Positions 8,340-15,965 of a stretch of 64,000 nt of DNA are shown here, piece after piece; the first letter of the stretch is position 1, and each line of letters starts with the position of its first letter. The notes beneath the pieces were generated by a model. The model did no database searches. It was not told the origin of the DNA and saw only the letters and a list, made by a program, of their open reading frames with translations. The stretch comes from GCA-2683825 sp965662355 (GTDB taxonomy: Bacteria; Planctomycetota; UBA1135; GCA-002686595): assembly GCA_965662355.1 (NCBI GenBank), contig CBFIHP010000002.1, positions 1 to 64,000 of the forward strand, read 5' to 3'. The position numbers and the translations under genes were made by a program.

Positions 8340-10289
8340 ATGCATCTGCGTGCCCTGATCCTCTCGAGTCTGTTGGTGGCCTGCGCGCCGGAAGTACCGG
8401 GGCCGCGCAGTGTGCTCGTCATCTCGCTCGACACGGCACGGCGCGACGCCTTCGGGTTCATGGGCAGGTCGGATAGCCCCTCCCCGAACCTGGACAAGCT
8501 CGCCCGCGAGTCGGTCGTCTTCGAGGAGGCCTACACGAGCGCGCCCTTGACGTTGCCGGCCCACGCATCGCTTCTCACCGGGCTGTACCCCGCCAGTCAC
8601 GGACTGCGTGACAACGGTGCGGGACGCTTGCCGGGCGCGGCGGAGACCCTGGCGGAAAGCCTGGGGCGGGTCGGTTGGCGCTGCCGTGCGGCGGTGTCCG
8701 CCTTCGTGCTGGATCCGTGCTTTGGACTGGACCAGGGTTTCGAGAGTTTCAGCGCGCCGCCGCGCGAGCCGAATGCCATGGAGATCAACGTCGTGCAGTT
8801 GCGCGCCGAGGAGATGCTCGAGCGAGCGCTGCTCGATCTGGACGAGCTGGCGGCGGGTGAACAGCCCTTCTTCTACTGGCTGCATCTCTACGATCCCCAT
8901 GCACCCTATGACGCTCCCGGAACGACGGAGGCGTCCGTGCGCTCCGGCATGCGTGAACGCGAGCTCTACGACGCGGAGATTCGCTATGCGGACCGACAAC
9001 TCGGGCGACTGTTCGAGCGTTTGAAGCGCCTCGGTCTCTGGGACCAGCTGGTCGTCGTCTTCACCTCGGACCACGGGGAAGGGCTCGAGGACGGACACGA
9101 GGCGACCCACGGGTTCTTCGTGTTCGACGAGACCATGCGCATCCCCCTGACCCTCAAGCACCCAGACTTCGAAGCGCGGCGCTTCGCCCATCCGGTTTCG
9201 ATCGTCGATGTCACGCCCACGGTGCTTTCCTCGCTGGGGTTGGTTCTGGAGCACGAGCGTTACGACGGCATCGATCTCGGGCCGCTCTTGCGTGGCGAGC
9301 CCGGGACGGAGCGGCTGCTCTTGATGGAGAGCTATCAAGCCTACGTCGGCCACGGCTGGTCACCGTTTCATGCCGGTGTGCAGGGCTCCATGAAGTACAT
9401 CCGCTCCCGACGCCACGAGCTGTTCGACCGTGCAAAGGATTCCGGCGAACGGAAGAACCTGTGGCCGGTCGCCGACGAAGAAGCCCGCGCGATCGGTGCG
9501 AGGGTCGATGCGCGTTTCGAGGAGCTCCGGGGTCGCTTGCGCTCCGAGCATGTGCGACTGGGAGCCAGTGATACGCAGGCTTTGAACGCGCTCGGGTATG
9601 TCGGCGCGGGGGGCGGCCTCGATGCCGGCGAGCCTATCGCGTTCGAGACCCTTGCCGATGCCTACGAGAAGTATCCGCTCTACGAACGCATGCTGTCGGT
9701 CTCCCAGCAAATTGCCGCCGGTGACGTCGATGGAGCCCTCACCGAGCTACGCGTTCTGTGCAAACTGGAACCGAACAACCCCGCCTTGCTGGAGCACCTG
9801 GGCGAAATCCTCGTCTTCCGCTCCAGGACCGAAGAACTGAACGAAGCCGAGCGCTGCTACTCGCGCGTCCTCGAGTTGCGACCCTCCCGCACCCAGAGCC
9901 GCCTGGGCCTCGCTAACTGCGCGCTCCTGCGCTCCGAAACCTACCGCGAGCGCATGCAAGAAGAGATGCAGGCCGGCCGCGAAGGCCCCGCCCGCGCCCT
10001 GGCAGACCAATGGCGCCCCCTGGCCACCCGTGCCGTCGAGAACTTCCGCCTGGTCCTGGAGAGCGAGCCGAATCACCCGACGGCGCTACACAACCTGAGC
10101 ACCCTGCTCAGCTCGATCAGCGAAGACGCATACCTCCGCGGCAAGCGCTCCAAGGCCAAGTCCTGCCTGCGCGAGGCGCGTGAATTGACCGTGCGTTTGA
10201 TCGGCGAACTCGAACTGAGCGACCCCCGTCGCAGCGGCTACGAACAGACCAAACGCCTGCTGGAAACCCGCCTACGCCAGCTCCCCTGA
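8340..10289 (+). CDS. Sulfatase-fold (alkaline phosphatase superfamily) lipoprotein with TPR tail
   Basis: Probable exported hydrolase or phospho-transferase. The 649-residue protein has a lipobox (LLVAC, Cys15). About residues 24-380 form a sulfatase-type domain: metal site SLDTARRD, substrate-site LTLPAHASLLTG, and the distal metal motif FTSDHGEGLEDGH. About residues 450-649 are TPR-like helices. Classical sulfatases need C/S-x-P-x-R for formylglycine formation; here the positions are Thr71 and His75, so formylglycine cannot form. Thr nucleophiles are known in the phosphoglycerol and phosphoethanolamine transferase branch, so a phosphate ester substrate is the better guess. The gene is the last of the operon that begins at 1255 and lies three bases after the Omp85 gene. 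Its true substrate is unknown. Confidence 0.8.
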   Translation: MHLRALILSSLLVACAPEVPGPRSVLVISLDTARRDAFGFMGRSDSPSPNLDKLARESVVFEEAYTSAPLTLPAHASLLTGLYPASHGLRDNGAGRLPGAAETLAESLGRVGWRCRAAVSAFVLDPCFGLDQGFESFSAPPREPNAMEINVVQLRAEEMLERALLDLDELAAGEQPFFYWLHLYDPHAPYDAPGTTEASVRSGMRERELYDAEIRYADRQLGRLFERLKRLGLWDQLVVVFTSDHGEGLEDGHEATHGFFVFDETMRIPLTLKHPDFEARRFAHPVSIVDVTPTVLSSLGLVLEHERYDGIDLGPLLRGEPGTERLLLMESYQAYVGHGWSPFHAGVQGSMKYIRSRRHELFDRAKDSGERKNLWPVADEEARAIGARVDARFEELRGRLRSEHVRLGASDTQALNALGYVGAGGGLDAGEPIAFETLADAYEKYPLYERMLSVSQQIAAGDVDGALTELRVLCKLEPNNPALLEHLGEILVFRSRTEELNEAERCYSRVLELRPSRTQSRLGLANCALLRSETYRERMQEEMQAGREGPARALADQWRPLATRAVENFRLVLESEPNHPTALHNLSTLLSSISEDAYLRGKRSKAKSCLREARELTVRLIGELELSDPRRSGYEQTKRLLETRLRQLP

Positions 10290-10315
10290 CCAGGGCTCAA
10301 GAACCGGGGTGGGCG

Positions 10316-12007
10316 TTAGGGGCGCCGTAGGGTGTGGGAGCGGTTGGCGCTCAACGTTCCGAAGGAATGGGACGTGCCGTCGGACCAGATCACGTGGACT
10401 TCGATGGCTTTGGAGCTGGAGCCGAGGCCGAAGTGGGCTCGGGGGTCGTTGCTGGAGCAATAGCTGTAGCCAGGTTGGATGTGGCGCCAGCGCCGGGAGC
10501 TCTTGGGGCCGATGGCGACGCGGGCTCCGATGGCGTCCCCGCCGCTGCCTTCGAGGACGCGGATGCGGATCCAGTTGGCGTTGGAGCCGAGGGTATTGCG
10601 TAGCAGCTTCAGTCGCGATCCGTTTTCGAGCAGAGCCACGTCGATGTCGCCGTCGTCGTCGTAGTCGCCGAAGGCAGCGCCACGCGTGTTGCCGTAGACC
10701 GGGGCCGCGAGTCCGCAGCCGGGTATCTCCTGGAAACGGCCGTTTTCGAGGCCGCGCAGGAGCAGGTTGGGCTCGGCATAGGCATCCATGGGGCGGAAGA
10801 ATGGTCGGCCGGCCGCGACCCGTCCGTTGGCGACGAAGATGTCGTCCAGTCCATCGTTGTCGAAGTCGCCAAAGCCGACGCCGAAGCCCGTGTACTGCAG
10901 GCTGGGCGCGGCCAACCCCAGGCTGATGGTCTCATCGACGAAGCCCCCGCCTTCGTTCAGGTAGAACGTGTTCGACTGGGCGTTCAGGTGGGTCATGAAG
11001 AGATCGAGATCGCCGTCGTTCTGGAGGTCGTGGGCCACGACTCCCATGCCGGCCTCCGCCACGCCGTTCATATTGACCGCACAGCCGGCGATCAATGCGT
11101 CGTCGACGAAGGTGCCGTCGCCCTGGTTGGCCCAGAGGCGATTGGCCATCAAGTCGTTGGCGACGTAGATGTCGACGTGGCCGTTGGCGTCGAAATCACC
11201 GACGGCGACACCGAGCCCGTTGCCGAAGCCGGTGATTCCAGCGACCTGCGTCACGTCCTGGAAGCGTCCCCCCCCTTCGTTGCGATACAGAACGTCCTGG
11301 GCCGGGGCGTTGTAGTTCTTGGGGCTGCAGTAGTCGAGCGCGCTGTAGATCGTGCTGCAATCGATCTCGCGCGCGGCGTTCCAGTTCAGATAGTTGGTGA
11401 CGAAGAGGTCGAGATCCCCGTCGTTATCATGGTCGAGAAAGACCGTGCTGGTGCCCCAGCCCTCGTGGGCGGTCCCGCTCGACAACGAAGCGTCGATCAG
11501 ATGCCCGTCGTCGTTGCGATAGAGCGTGTTGGGCCCCAGGTTCGTGACGTAGAAGTCCGTATCGCCATCGCCATCTGTGTCGCCGGCAGCGCAGCCCATA
11601 CCGTAGCCGGGATCGCCTCCCCCGCGGGTTTTCGTCACGTTGGCGAACGTACCATCGCCCAGGTTGTGAAAGAGAGCATTGACGCCGTCCTGTTGCAGGA
11701 TGTCGCCGGACTGCACGGCGTACAGATCGAGCCGTCCATCGCTATCGACATCGAAGAAGGCCAGGCCGGCTCCCACGGTTTCGGGCATCCAGAAGCGTCT
11801 CTCGTTCGCGTAGCGATGCTCGAAGTCGAGCCCGGCCTCGACCTCTTCGAACCAGGCGCTAGGCGGTGCCTGGAACTTCGGCGCCGTTTCGGCTGCATGC
11901 TCTCGAGCAGGCTTCGATGTGGCCGCCTGATCGCCTCCGCAACCGAAAGAGAAGAGGAGCAAGAGCAGGACGGGCCCGATGTGCTTCGGCGTGAAGCTAT
12001 GCATCAT
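10316..12007 (-). CDS. FG-GAP/VCBS-repeat ASPIC/UnbV lipoprotein
   Basis: Predicted surface or periplasmic beta-propeller. The 563-residue protein has a hydrophobic export segment ending in FSFGCGG (probable lipoprotein, although the box is weak). Repeated FG-GAP/VCBS blades follow with the calcium-binding pattern DxDxDGxxD, for example FFDVDSDGRLDLY, DTDGDGDTDFYV, DHDNDGDLDLFV and DFDANGHVDIYV. The C-terminal ASPIC/UnbV domain includes NWIRIRVLEGSGGDAIGARV and HFGLGSSSKAIEVHVIWSDG. The ATG at 12007 overlaps the stop of the TPR gene in ATGA. A longer frame upstream only shadows that gene. It forms an operon with the TPR and redoxin-HEAT genes. The biochemical function of this family is not known. 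Confidence 0.85.
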   Translation of the reverse strand: MMHSFTPKHIGPVLLLLLFSFGCGGDQAATSKPAREHAAETAPKFQAPPSAWFEEVEAGLDFEHRYANERRFWMPETVGAGLAFFDVDSDGRLDLYAVQSGDILQQDGVNALFHNLGDGTFANVTKTRGGGDPGYGMGCAAGDTDGDGDTDFYVTNLGPNTLYRNDDGHLIDASLSSGTAHEGWGTSTVFLDHDNDGDLDLFVTNYLNWNAAREIDCSTIYSALDYCSPKNYNAPAQDVLYRNEGGGRFQDVTQVAGITGFGNGLGVAVGDFDANGHVDIYVANDLMANRLWANQGDGTFVDDALIAGCAVNMNGVAEAGMGVVAHDLQNDGDLDLFMTHLNAQSNTFYLNEGGGFVDETISLGLAAPSLQYTGFGVGFGDFDNDGLDDIFVANGRVAAGRPFFRPMDAYAEPNLLLRGLENGRFQEIPGCGLAAPVYGNTRGAAFGDYDDDGDIDVALLENGSRLKLLRNTLGSNANWIRIRVLEGSGGDAIGARVAIGPKSSRRWRHIQPGYSYCSSNDPRAHFGLGSSSKAIEVHVIWSDGTSHSFGTLSANRSHTLRRP

Positions 12008-13383
12008 GATCCGCGCTTGCGCTCTTCGATATCGCCGGCCATCTGGTTGACCTGCGGGTTGCCCGGAGCGATGCGCTTGGCCGCGGCGAAGGCGGCTTCG
12101 GCTTCCTTCATGCGCCCCTGGAAGAGATGCATACGGCACAGGTTCAGGAGCGCGGGCAGGTGGGCGGGGTCCAGGCGGATAGCCTCCTCGAAGGCGCCCA
12201 TGGCACTGGCGAAGTCCTGCATCGAGGCGCACGTCTCGCCCAGGAGGTTCTGTCCGTCGGCGGTCGCCCCGAGCTCGAGACTGCGTTCGAGTGCGGCTCG
12301 CGCCTCGGGCAACTTGCCCATGCGCGAGAGCACCTGACCGAGGATCATCTGCGTGCTCCGATGTTCGGGAGCGAGCGCAACCGCCTGCTGGGCATCGGCC
12401 AGGGCTCCCCGCAGGTCACCCACGTCGAGGCGCACGGCCGCCAGGTTGATCAAGGTCGGGAACTGCTTTGGGTCGAGCTTGTGGACCCGTTTCAAGAGCC
12501 CGAGGGCGCGTTGGTCCTGACCCAGGCGTCGATACCCCGAAGCGAGGTTGTTCAGGACATCGGTGTTGTCGGCGTAGGCCGCGGACAGCTCTTCGAGGAC
12601 CTTCACCGCCTCGGTGTTCTTGCCGCTCTTGAAGAGCACGAGGGCGCGTTCCATGCGCGTCCCGTAGCCGACGCCCAGCTCCTTCTTGAGCTCGTTGAAC
12701 TCGTCAGGGAGATATCGGATCTTGCCATCGACCCCCAAACCCAGTTCGCGCCGGGCGTCGTCCCGTCGGCCCAGCTCACGATAGCTGAGGCCCAACAAGT
12801 AGTGGGCGGAGCGATACCCTGGGTCCAGGGCAACGGCCTTTTCGAGATCGGTGACAGCATCGTTGTACTGCTTCAAGTGATAGCGCGCCCCGCCGCGTCC
12901 GACAAATCCCTCGGCCTGGTTTGGCTCCAATCGAATGACCTGGTCGAAGTGAACGATTGACTCTTGCGCCTGGCCGTTCTGTAGCAGTGCGTCTCCAAAG
13001 CGGTGGCGATACGTGGCCGACGTCGCGAGTTTCACGGAGAGCGTGTCGTAGAGTTCGAGCGCTTCTTCCAGAGCGCCGAAGTTGTGCATGGCGATGGCGC
13101 GATGGAAGGGCCAGCGCGAATCGCTCCCGTCGAGTTGGGCTGCGTTGGCGAACGATGCGGCTGCCTCCGACCACATCTTGTTGGCTTCGTAGGTGAGCCC
13201 CAGTTGGCCATGGGCGAAAGCGGAGCCACGATCGCCTTCGACTTCACGGATCTTCTCGTGCAGCAGGGTCAAGGCCGACGGATCGATGCCCGCGGCATTC
13301 GTGGGCTGCACCGGAGCAGGGCCCGCAGGCCCGCAACCCGCGAGCACCAGCCATGCAAGAAGCAGGGGGGACGCGCAGTTCAT
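12004..13383 (-). CDS. TPR-repeat lipoprotein
   Basis: The 459-residue protein has a clear lipobox, LVLAGC at about residues 12-17, and is otherwise built of tetratricopeptide repeats from residue 40 to the end. Examples are AFAHGQLGLTYEANKMWSEA, SAHYLLGLSYRELGRRDDA and PALLNLCRMHLFQGRMKEAE. Such repeats form a helical scaffold that binds proteins; no catalytic motif is visible. The start ATG overlaps the stop of the redoxin-HEAT gene, and its own stop overlaps the start of the ASPIC/UnbV gene, both as ATGA. The three are therefore coupled and probably made in fixed ratio. The partner is likely the ASPIC/UnbV propeller, but this is inference from position. Confidence 0.85.
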   Translation of the reverse strand: MNCASPLLLAWLVLAGCGPAGPAPVQPTNAAGIDPSALTLLHEKIREVEGDRGSAFAHGQLGLTYEANKMWSEAAASFANAAQLDGSDSRWPFHRAIAMHNFGALEEALELYDTLSVKLATSATYRHRFGDALLQNGQAQESIVHFDQVIRLEPNQAEGFVGRGGARYHLKQYNDAVTDLEKAVALDPGYRSAHYLLGLSYRELGRRDDARRELGLGVDGKIRYLPDEFNELKKELGVGYGTRMERALVLFKSGKNTEAVKVLEELSAAYADNTDVLNNLASGYRRLGQDQRALGLLKRVHKLDPKQFPTLINLAAVRLDVGDLRGALADAQQAVALAPEHRSTQMILGQVLSRMGKLPEARAALERSLELGATADGQNLLGETCASMQDFASAMGAFEEAIRLDPAHLPALLNLCRMHLFQGRMKEAEAAFAAAKRIAPGNPQVNQMAGDIEERKRGS

Positions 13384-15245
13384 CGCACGAGGGCACGAAT
13401 CAACGGATCGGGATCCGCGCCCATGTCGGCCAGATGCGAGCGAAGGGCGGGTTGGTCGCGCGCGAGCTTCACGAGCGAACGAACCGTCTGACGTCGCAAC
13501 GCTGCATTCGGGTGCGTGAGATTGCTGGCCAGGCTCTCGTGCTGATGGGCGAGCCCGAGCTGGCCGGCCGCCCAGGCCGCGGCGATGCGAACCTCGAGGC
13601 TCTCACTTTCCGCGAGCTCGGGCCAGGAACGCTTGACGCTCTCGGGGTCCGCATGGGTCGCAGCCATGATCGCTTCGCGTTGCACCAGCGTGTCTTGCGA
13701 GCCGAGGGCCTTGCGCAGGAAAGCCGCATCCCCGGCCTGCTCCTCGAAGAGCGGCGTCAAGGATGTGCCTTCCGGTGTCAGCCTCTTCCCGAAGTCGGTC
13801 ACATCCATCAACACGGAGACGGCGGCATCGTAACGCAGAACACGTTCGCCGATGTAGACCCCATCTCCAAGGAGGTGAACGGAGGCGCGGCTGCCGTCGC
13901 TCCAGGTCGCCATCAGCTGATGGCCCTCGTCGCCGAAGCAGAGCGTTCCGCGCGCCGTTCCATCGACACTCATCTGCCACGTGGACGACAACAAGGCCTT
14001 TCGAAGCGAGGCGTTGGTCCTGGGCTCCTCTCCCAGGAGCGTCTCGATCTGGCTTTCGAATTCACGTCTCAGTTCTTGGTGCTCCTGTCCCGTCGCCGGA
14101 CCCGCGAATCCCGAGTGGATGGCGCGGACCTCACCGTCCGCCGAGAGGAAGATTGTCGTGGGATAGGAACGTACGCGGTCAAGGACCCCCAACGCGTCTG
14201 TCGCATCAGCCTTGTCGGCCGTACCCGCGACCAGCACGGGATAGGGGATCTCGTGGCGCTTCTTGAAGATCTCGACCTGTTCGGCGTCGCGCTCGAAGTC
14301 CCCGGTCAGCTCGTAGGCGAGGGCGATGATCGAGAGACCCCGTTCGCCATAGCGTCGATGCAGCTCGACGAGATAGCGCGCTTCGTCGTGGCAGTTGGGG
14401 CACCAGCTGCCGAAGACCTGCAGGAGGTAGGCCTGGCCGCGGAACTCCGGATCCCCGAGGTTGCGCAGTTTGCCCTCGGTGTCGGGATAGACGATGTCGG
14501 CCAGCGAAGCCCGATCGACCCATGTCGTCTGTCGAAAACCATCGACGGGCTGCACGTCCTCCGAGCGTCTCGCGGTCCAGGACTCTTTCCACCAGTTTCC
14601 GGAACGGAACTCGCCTTGCAGGGTGCCGTCGGCAAGCAGCTGGGCCCGGAAGAGAAACGCATGGGCACCATCGAAGCACGACAGGGTGAGGTCCGCGCCG
14701 GTGATGTGCCCCGACAGATAACGATAGTCACCTGTCGCCGTGAGGAAAGTCCCGTAGAGCTTGTTGGACGCGACCTCCTGTTCGAAGATGCCAAGCGCCG
14801 GAAGATCATCCGATTCGAAATCGACCGCCCAGCGCCCGGCAACGTTCTTGGGCAGGACGGCCAGCATGGGCCGCGGGGGCAGGGCCTTGCCACGGCGCGC
14901 GGCGAAGGGCACCTCCGCGATCTTGTCCTTACCGCGCACCTTTCGCCACGTACCGCGATACTCCTCGCCCTCTTTGCGCGCATCGATCACGGAATCGTAA
15001 TGGGGGATCGAGATGCGCAGTTGCTCGTCGTTCCAGAGGACATCGTCGATCGGGATGCGCTCGGGCTCGTTGATCAGATAGACGCGCCAATCGTCACCGC
15101 GCTTCTCGAACTCCAAGCCGAACCCCAGGGGGCCGCCGTCGGTCTCGAGCCAGGCGAACCAGAGGTCCGCATCGCCGTCCTGTGCCGCGAGGAGACTTCC
15201 GTTCAGAAGCAGCGCGCTGAGAAAACAGAGGAGAAGGCTTCGCAT
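13380..15245 (-). CDS. Exported TlpA-like redoxin with C-terminal HEAT repeats
   Basis: Exported thiol-disulfide protein. The 621-residue chain starts with a signal peptide (RSLLLCFLSALLLNGSLLA). The first 240 or so residues are a beta-rich domain of unknown type. A redoxin domain covers about residues 245-400 and has an intact W-C-P-N-C active site within GSWCPNCHDEARYL, plus the cis-proline region RSYPTTIFLSADG. The last 110 residues look like HEAT repeats (VQREAIMAATH, VRIAAAWAAGQLG, LRRQTVRSLVKLA). It is the first gene of the redoxin, TPR, ASPIC/UnbV operon. In contrast to the redoxin gene at 15966, this one uses an ordinary CxxC pair. The substrate is unknown. Confidence 0.82.
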   Translation of the reverse strand: MRSLLLCFLSALLLNGSLLAAQDGDADLWFAWLETDGGPLGFGLEFEKRGDDWRVYLINEPERIPIDDVLWNDEQLRISIPHYDSVIDARKEGEEYRGTWRKVRGKDKIAEVPFAARRGKALPPRPMLAVLPKNVAGRWAVDFESDDLPALGIFEQEVASNKLYGTFLTATGDYRYLSGHITGADLTLSCFDGAHAFLFRAQLLADGTLQGEFRSGNWWKESWTARRSEDVQPVDGFRQTTWVDRASLADIVYPDTEGKLRNLGDPEFRGQAYLLQVFGSWCPNCHDEARYLVELHRRYGERGLSIIALAYELTGDFERDAEQVEIFKKRHEIPYPVLVAGTADKADATDALGVLDRVRSYPTTIFLSADGEVRAIHSGFAGPATGQEHQELRREFESQIETLLGEEPRTNASLRKALLSSTWQMSVDGTARGTLCFGDEGHQLMATWSDGSRASVHLLGDGVYIGERVLRYDAAVSVLMDVTDFGKRLTPEGTSLTPLFEEQAGDAAFLRKALGSQDTLVQREAIMAATHADPESVKRSWPELAESESLEVRIAAAWAAGQLGLAHQHESLASNLTHPNAALRRQTVRSLVKLARDQPALRSHLADMGADPDPLIRALVR

Positions 15246-15292
15246 GGGGGCTCCGGATCCGCCAATGTGGGGGCGATCGAGATCATTGCAAC

Positions 15293-15592
15293 ATGACTGC
15301 GAGCTCCCGTCACGTCATCGCCCGCCGGACCCTCGTCGAGGGCCGCGTCCAGGGCGTCGCCTTTCGCTGGGCGACGCGCGACAAGGCCCTCGAGCTGGGC
15401 ATAAACGGCTGGGTACGCAACCGTATGGACGGTTCCGTCGAGGTCCACCTGGAGGGGTCCGAAGCGTCGCTCGAGCCGATGCTGGCCTGGTTGCATCAGG
15501 GACCGAACATGGCGCGTGTTCGTAGCGTGCAGACGAGCCCGGCCGAGACGGAAGGGGCTACGGATTTCGAGATCCGGACGACCGACCACTAG
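15293..15592 (+). CDS. acyP: Acylphosphatase
   Basis: Small cytoplasmic enzyme that hydrolyses the carboxyl-phosphate bond of acylphosphates. The 99-residue protein has both active-site motifs: VEGRVQGVAFRWATRDKA, where the Arg of VAFR binds phosphate, and NGWVRNRMDGSVEVHLEG, where the Asn of VRN orients water. The usual glycine in QGVGFR is alanine here, a conservative change. Length is standard. The gene diverges from the redoxin-HEAT gene (47-base gap) and converges with the CDGSH gene. Acetyl-phosphate from the Pta enzyme at 42978 would be one possible substrate, but no link is shown. Confidence 0.93.
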   Translation: MTASSRHVIARRTLVEGRVQGVAFRWATRDKALELGINGWVRNRMDGSVEVHLEGSEASLEPMLAWLHQGPNMARVRSVQTSPAETEGATDFEIRTTDH

Positions 15593-15620
15593 GACGGCTC
15601 GGCGCTCTTGGTACCGGGCT

Positions 15621-15866
15621 TCAGGGGTCGAGGCGTGCGTGGGCGCCGTCGCAGAACGGTTCGCCCCCGCTGCGCTTGCAGTTGCACCAGGCAACACGCT
15701 TCGTTTGCTCGATCTTGACCTCCAACGGCTGGTACGCGGTCCCCGCATGGGAGCCGTCACAGAAGGGCTGGGTCGCGGACCGGCCGCAGCGGCACCAGTG
15801 GTAGGTACCGGGTTGGACTTCCTCGACCGTGGGCATGCGCTGGGGGATGGGGCGATCGTCTGTCAT
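15621..15866 (-). CDS. CDGSH iron-sulfur domain protein with two CDGSH motifs
   Basis: The 81-residue protein binds [2Fe-2S] clusters through Cys3-His ligands. Two complete motifs are visible: CRCGRSATQPFCDGSH at about residues 25-40 and CNCKRSGGEPFCDGAH at about residues 61-76. There is no signal peptide or membrane segment. The start ATG at 15866 gives the compact family length; the frame stays open upstream but that part has no similarity. The 99-base divergent region to the selenoprotein redoxin at 15966 probably holds both promoters. A role in redox or iron-sulfur handling is the family expectation. Confidence 0.9.
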   Translation of the reverse strand: MTDDRPIPQRMPTVEEVQPGTYHWCRCGRSATQPFCDGSHAGTAYQPLEVKIEQTKRVAWCNCKRSGGEPFCDGAHARLDP

Positions 15867-15965
15867 GGTTCGGTGATTGTAGGAAACGACACCCGCGTCT
15901 GCCCCTTCTTGTCGCGCTGCTAGTCTGCTTTCCTCCGTTCTTTCCCTCACACCGAGGTCATTTCG

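Noticed and set aside
10988..12337. Long plus-strand open frame opposite the ASPIC/UnbV gene
   Set aside because: It mirrors the repeats of the real gene (Asp/Gly codons read in reverse) and has no ribosome-binding site or family features.
13353..15296. Long open frame on the plus strand opposite the redoxin-HEAT gene
   Set aside because: It has no recognisable domain, starts inside the TPR gene region, and is explained by GC-rich third positions of the true gene on the minus strand.
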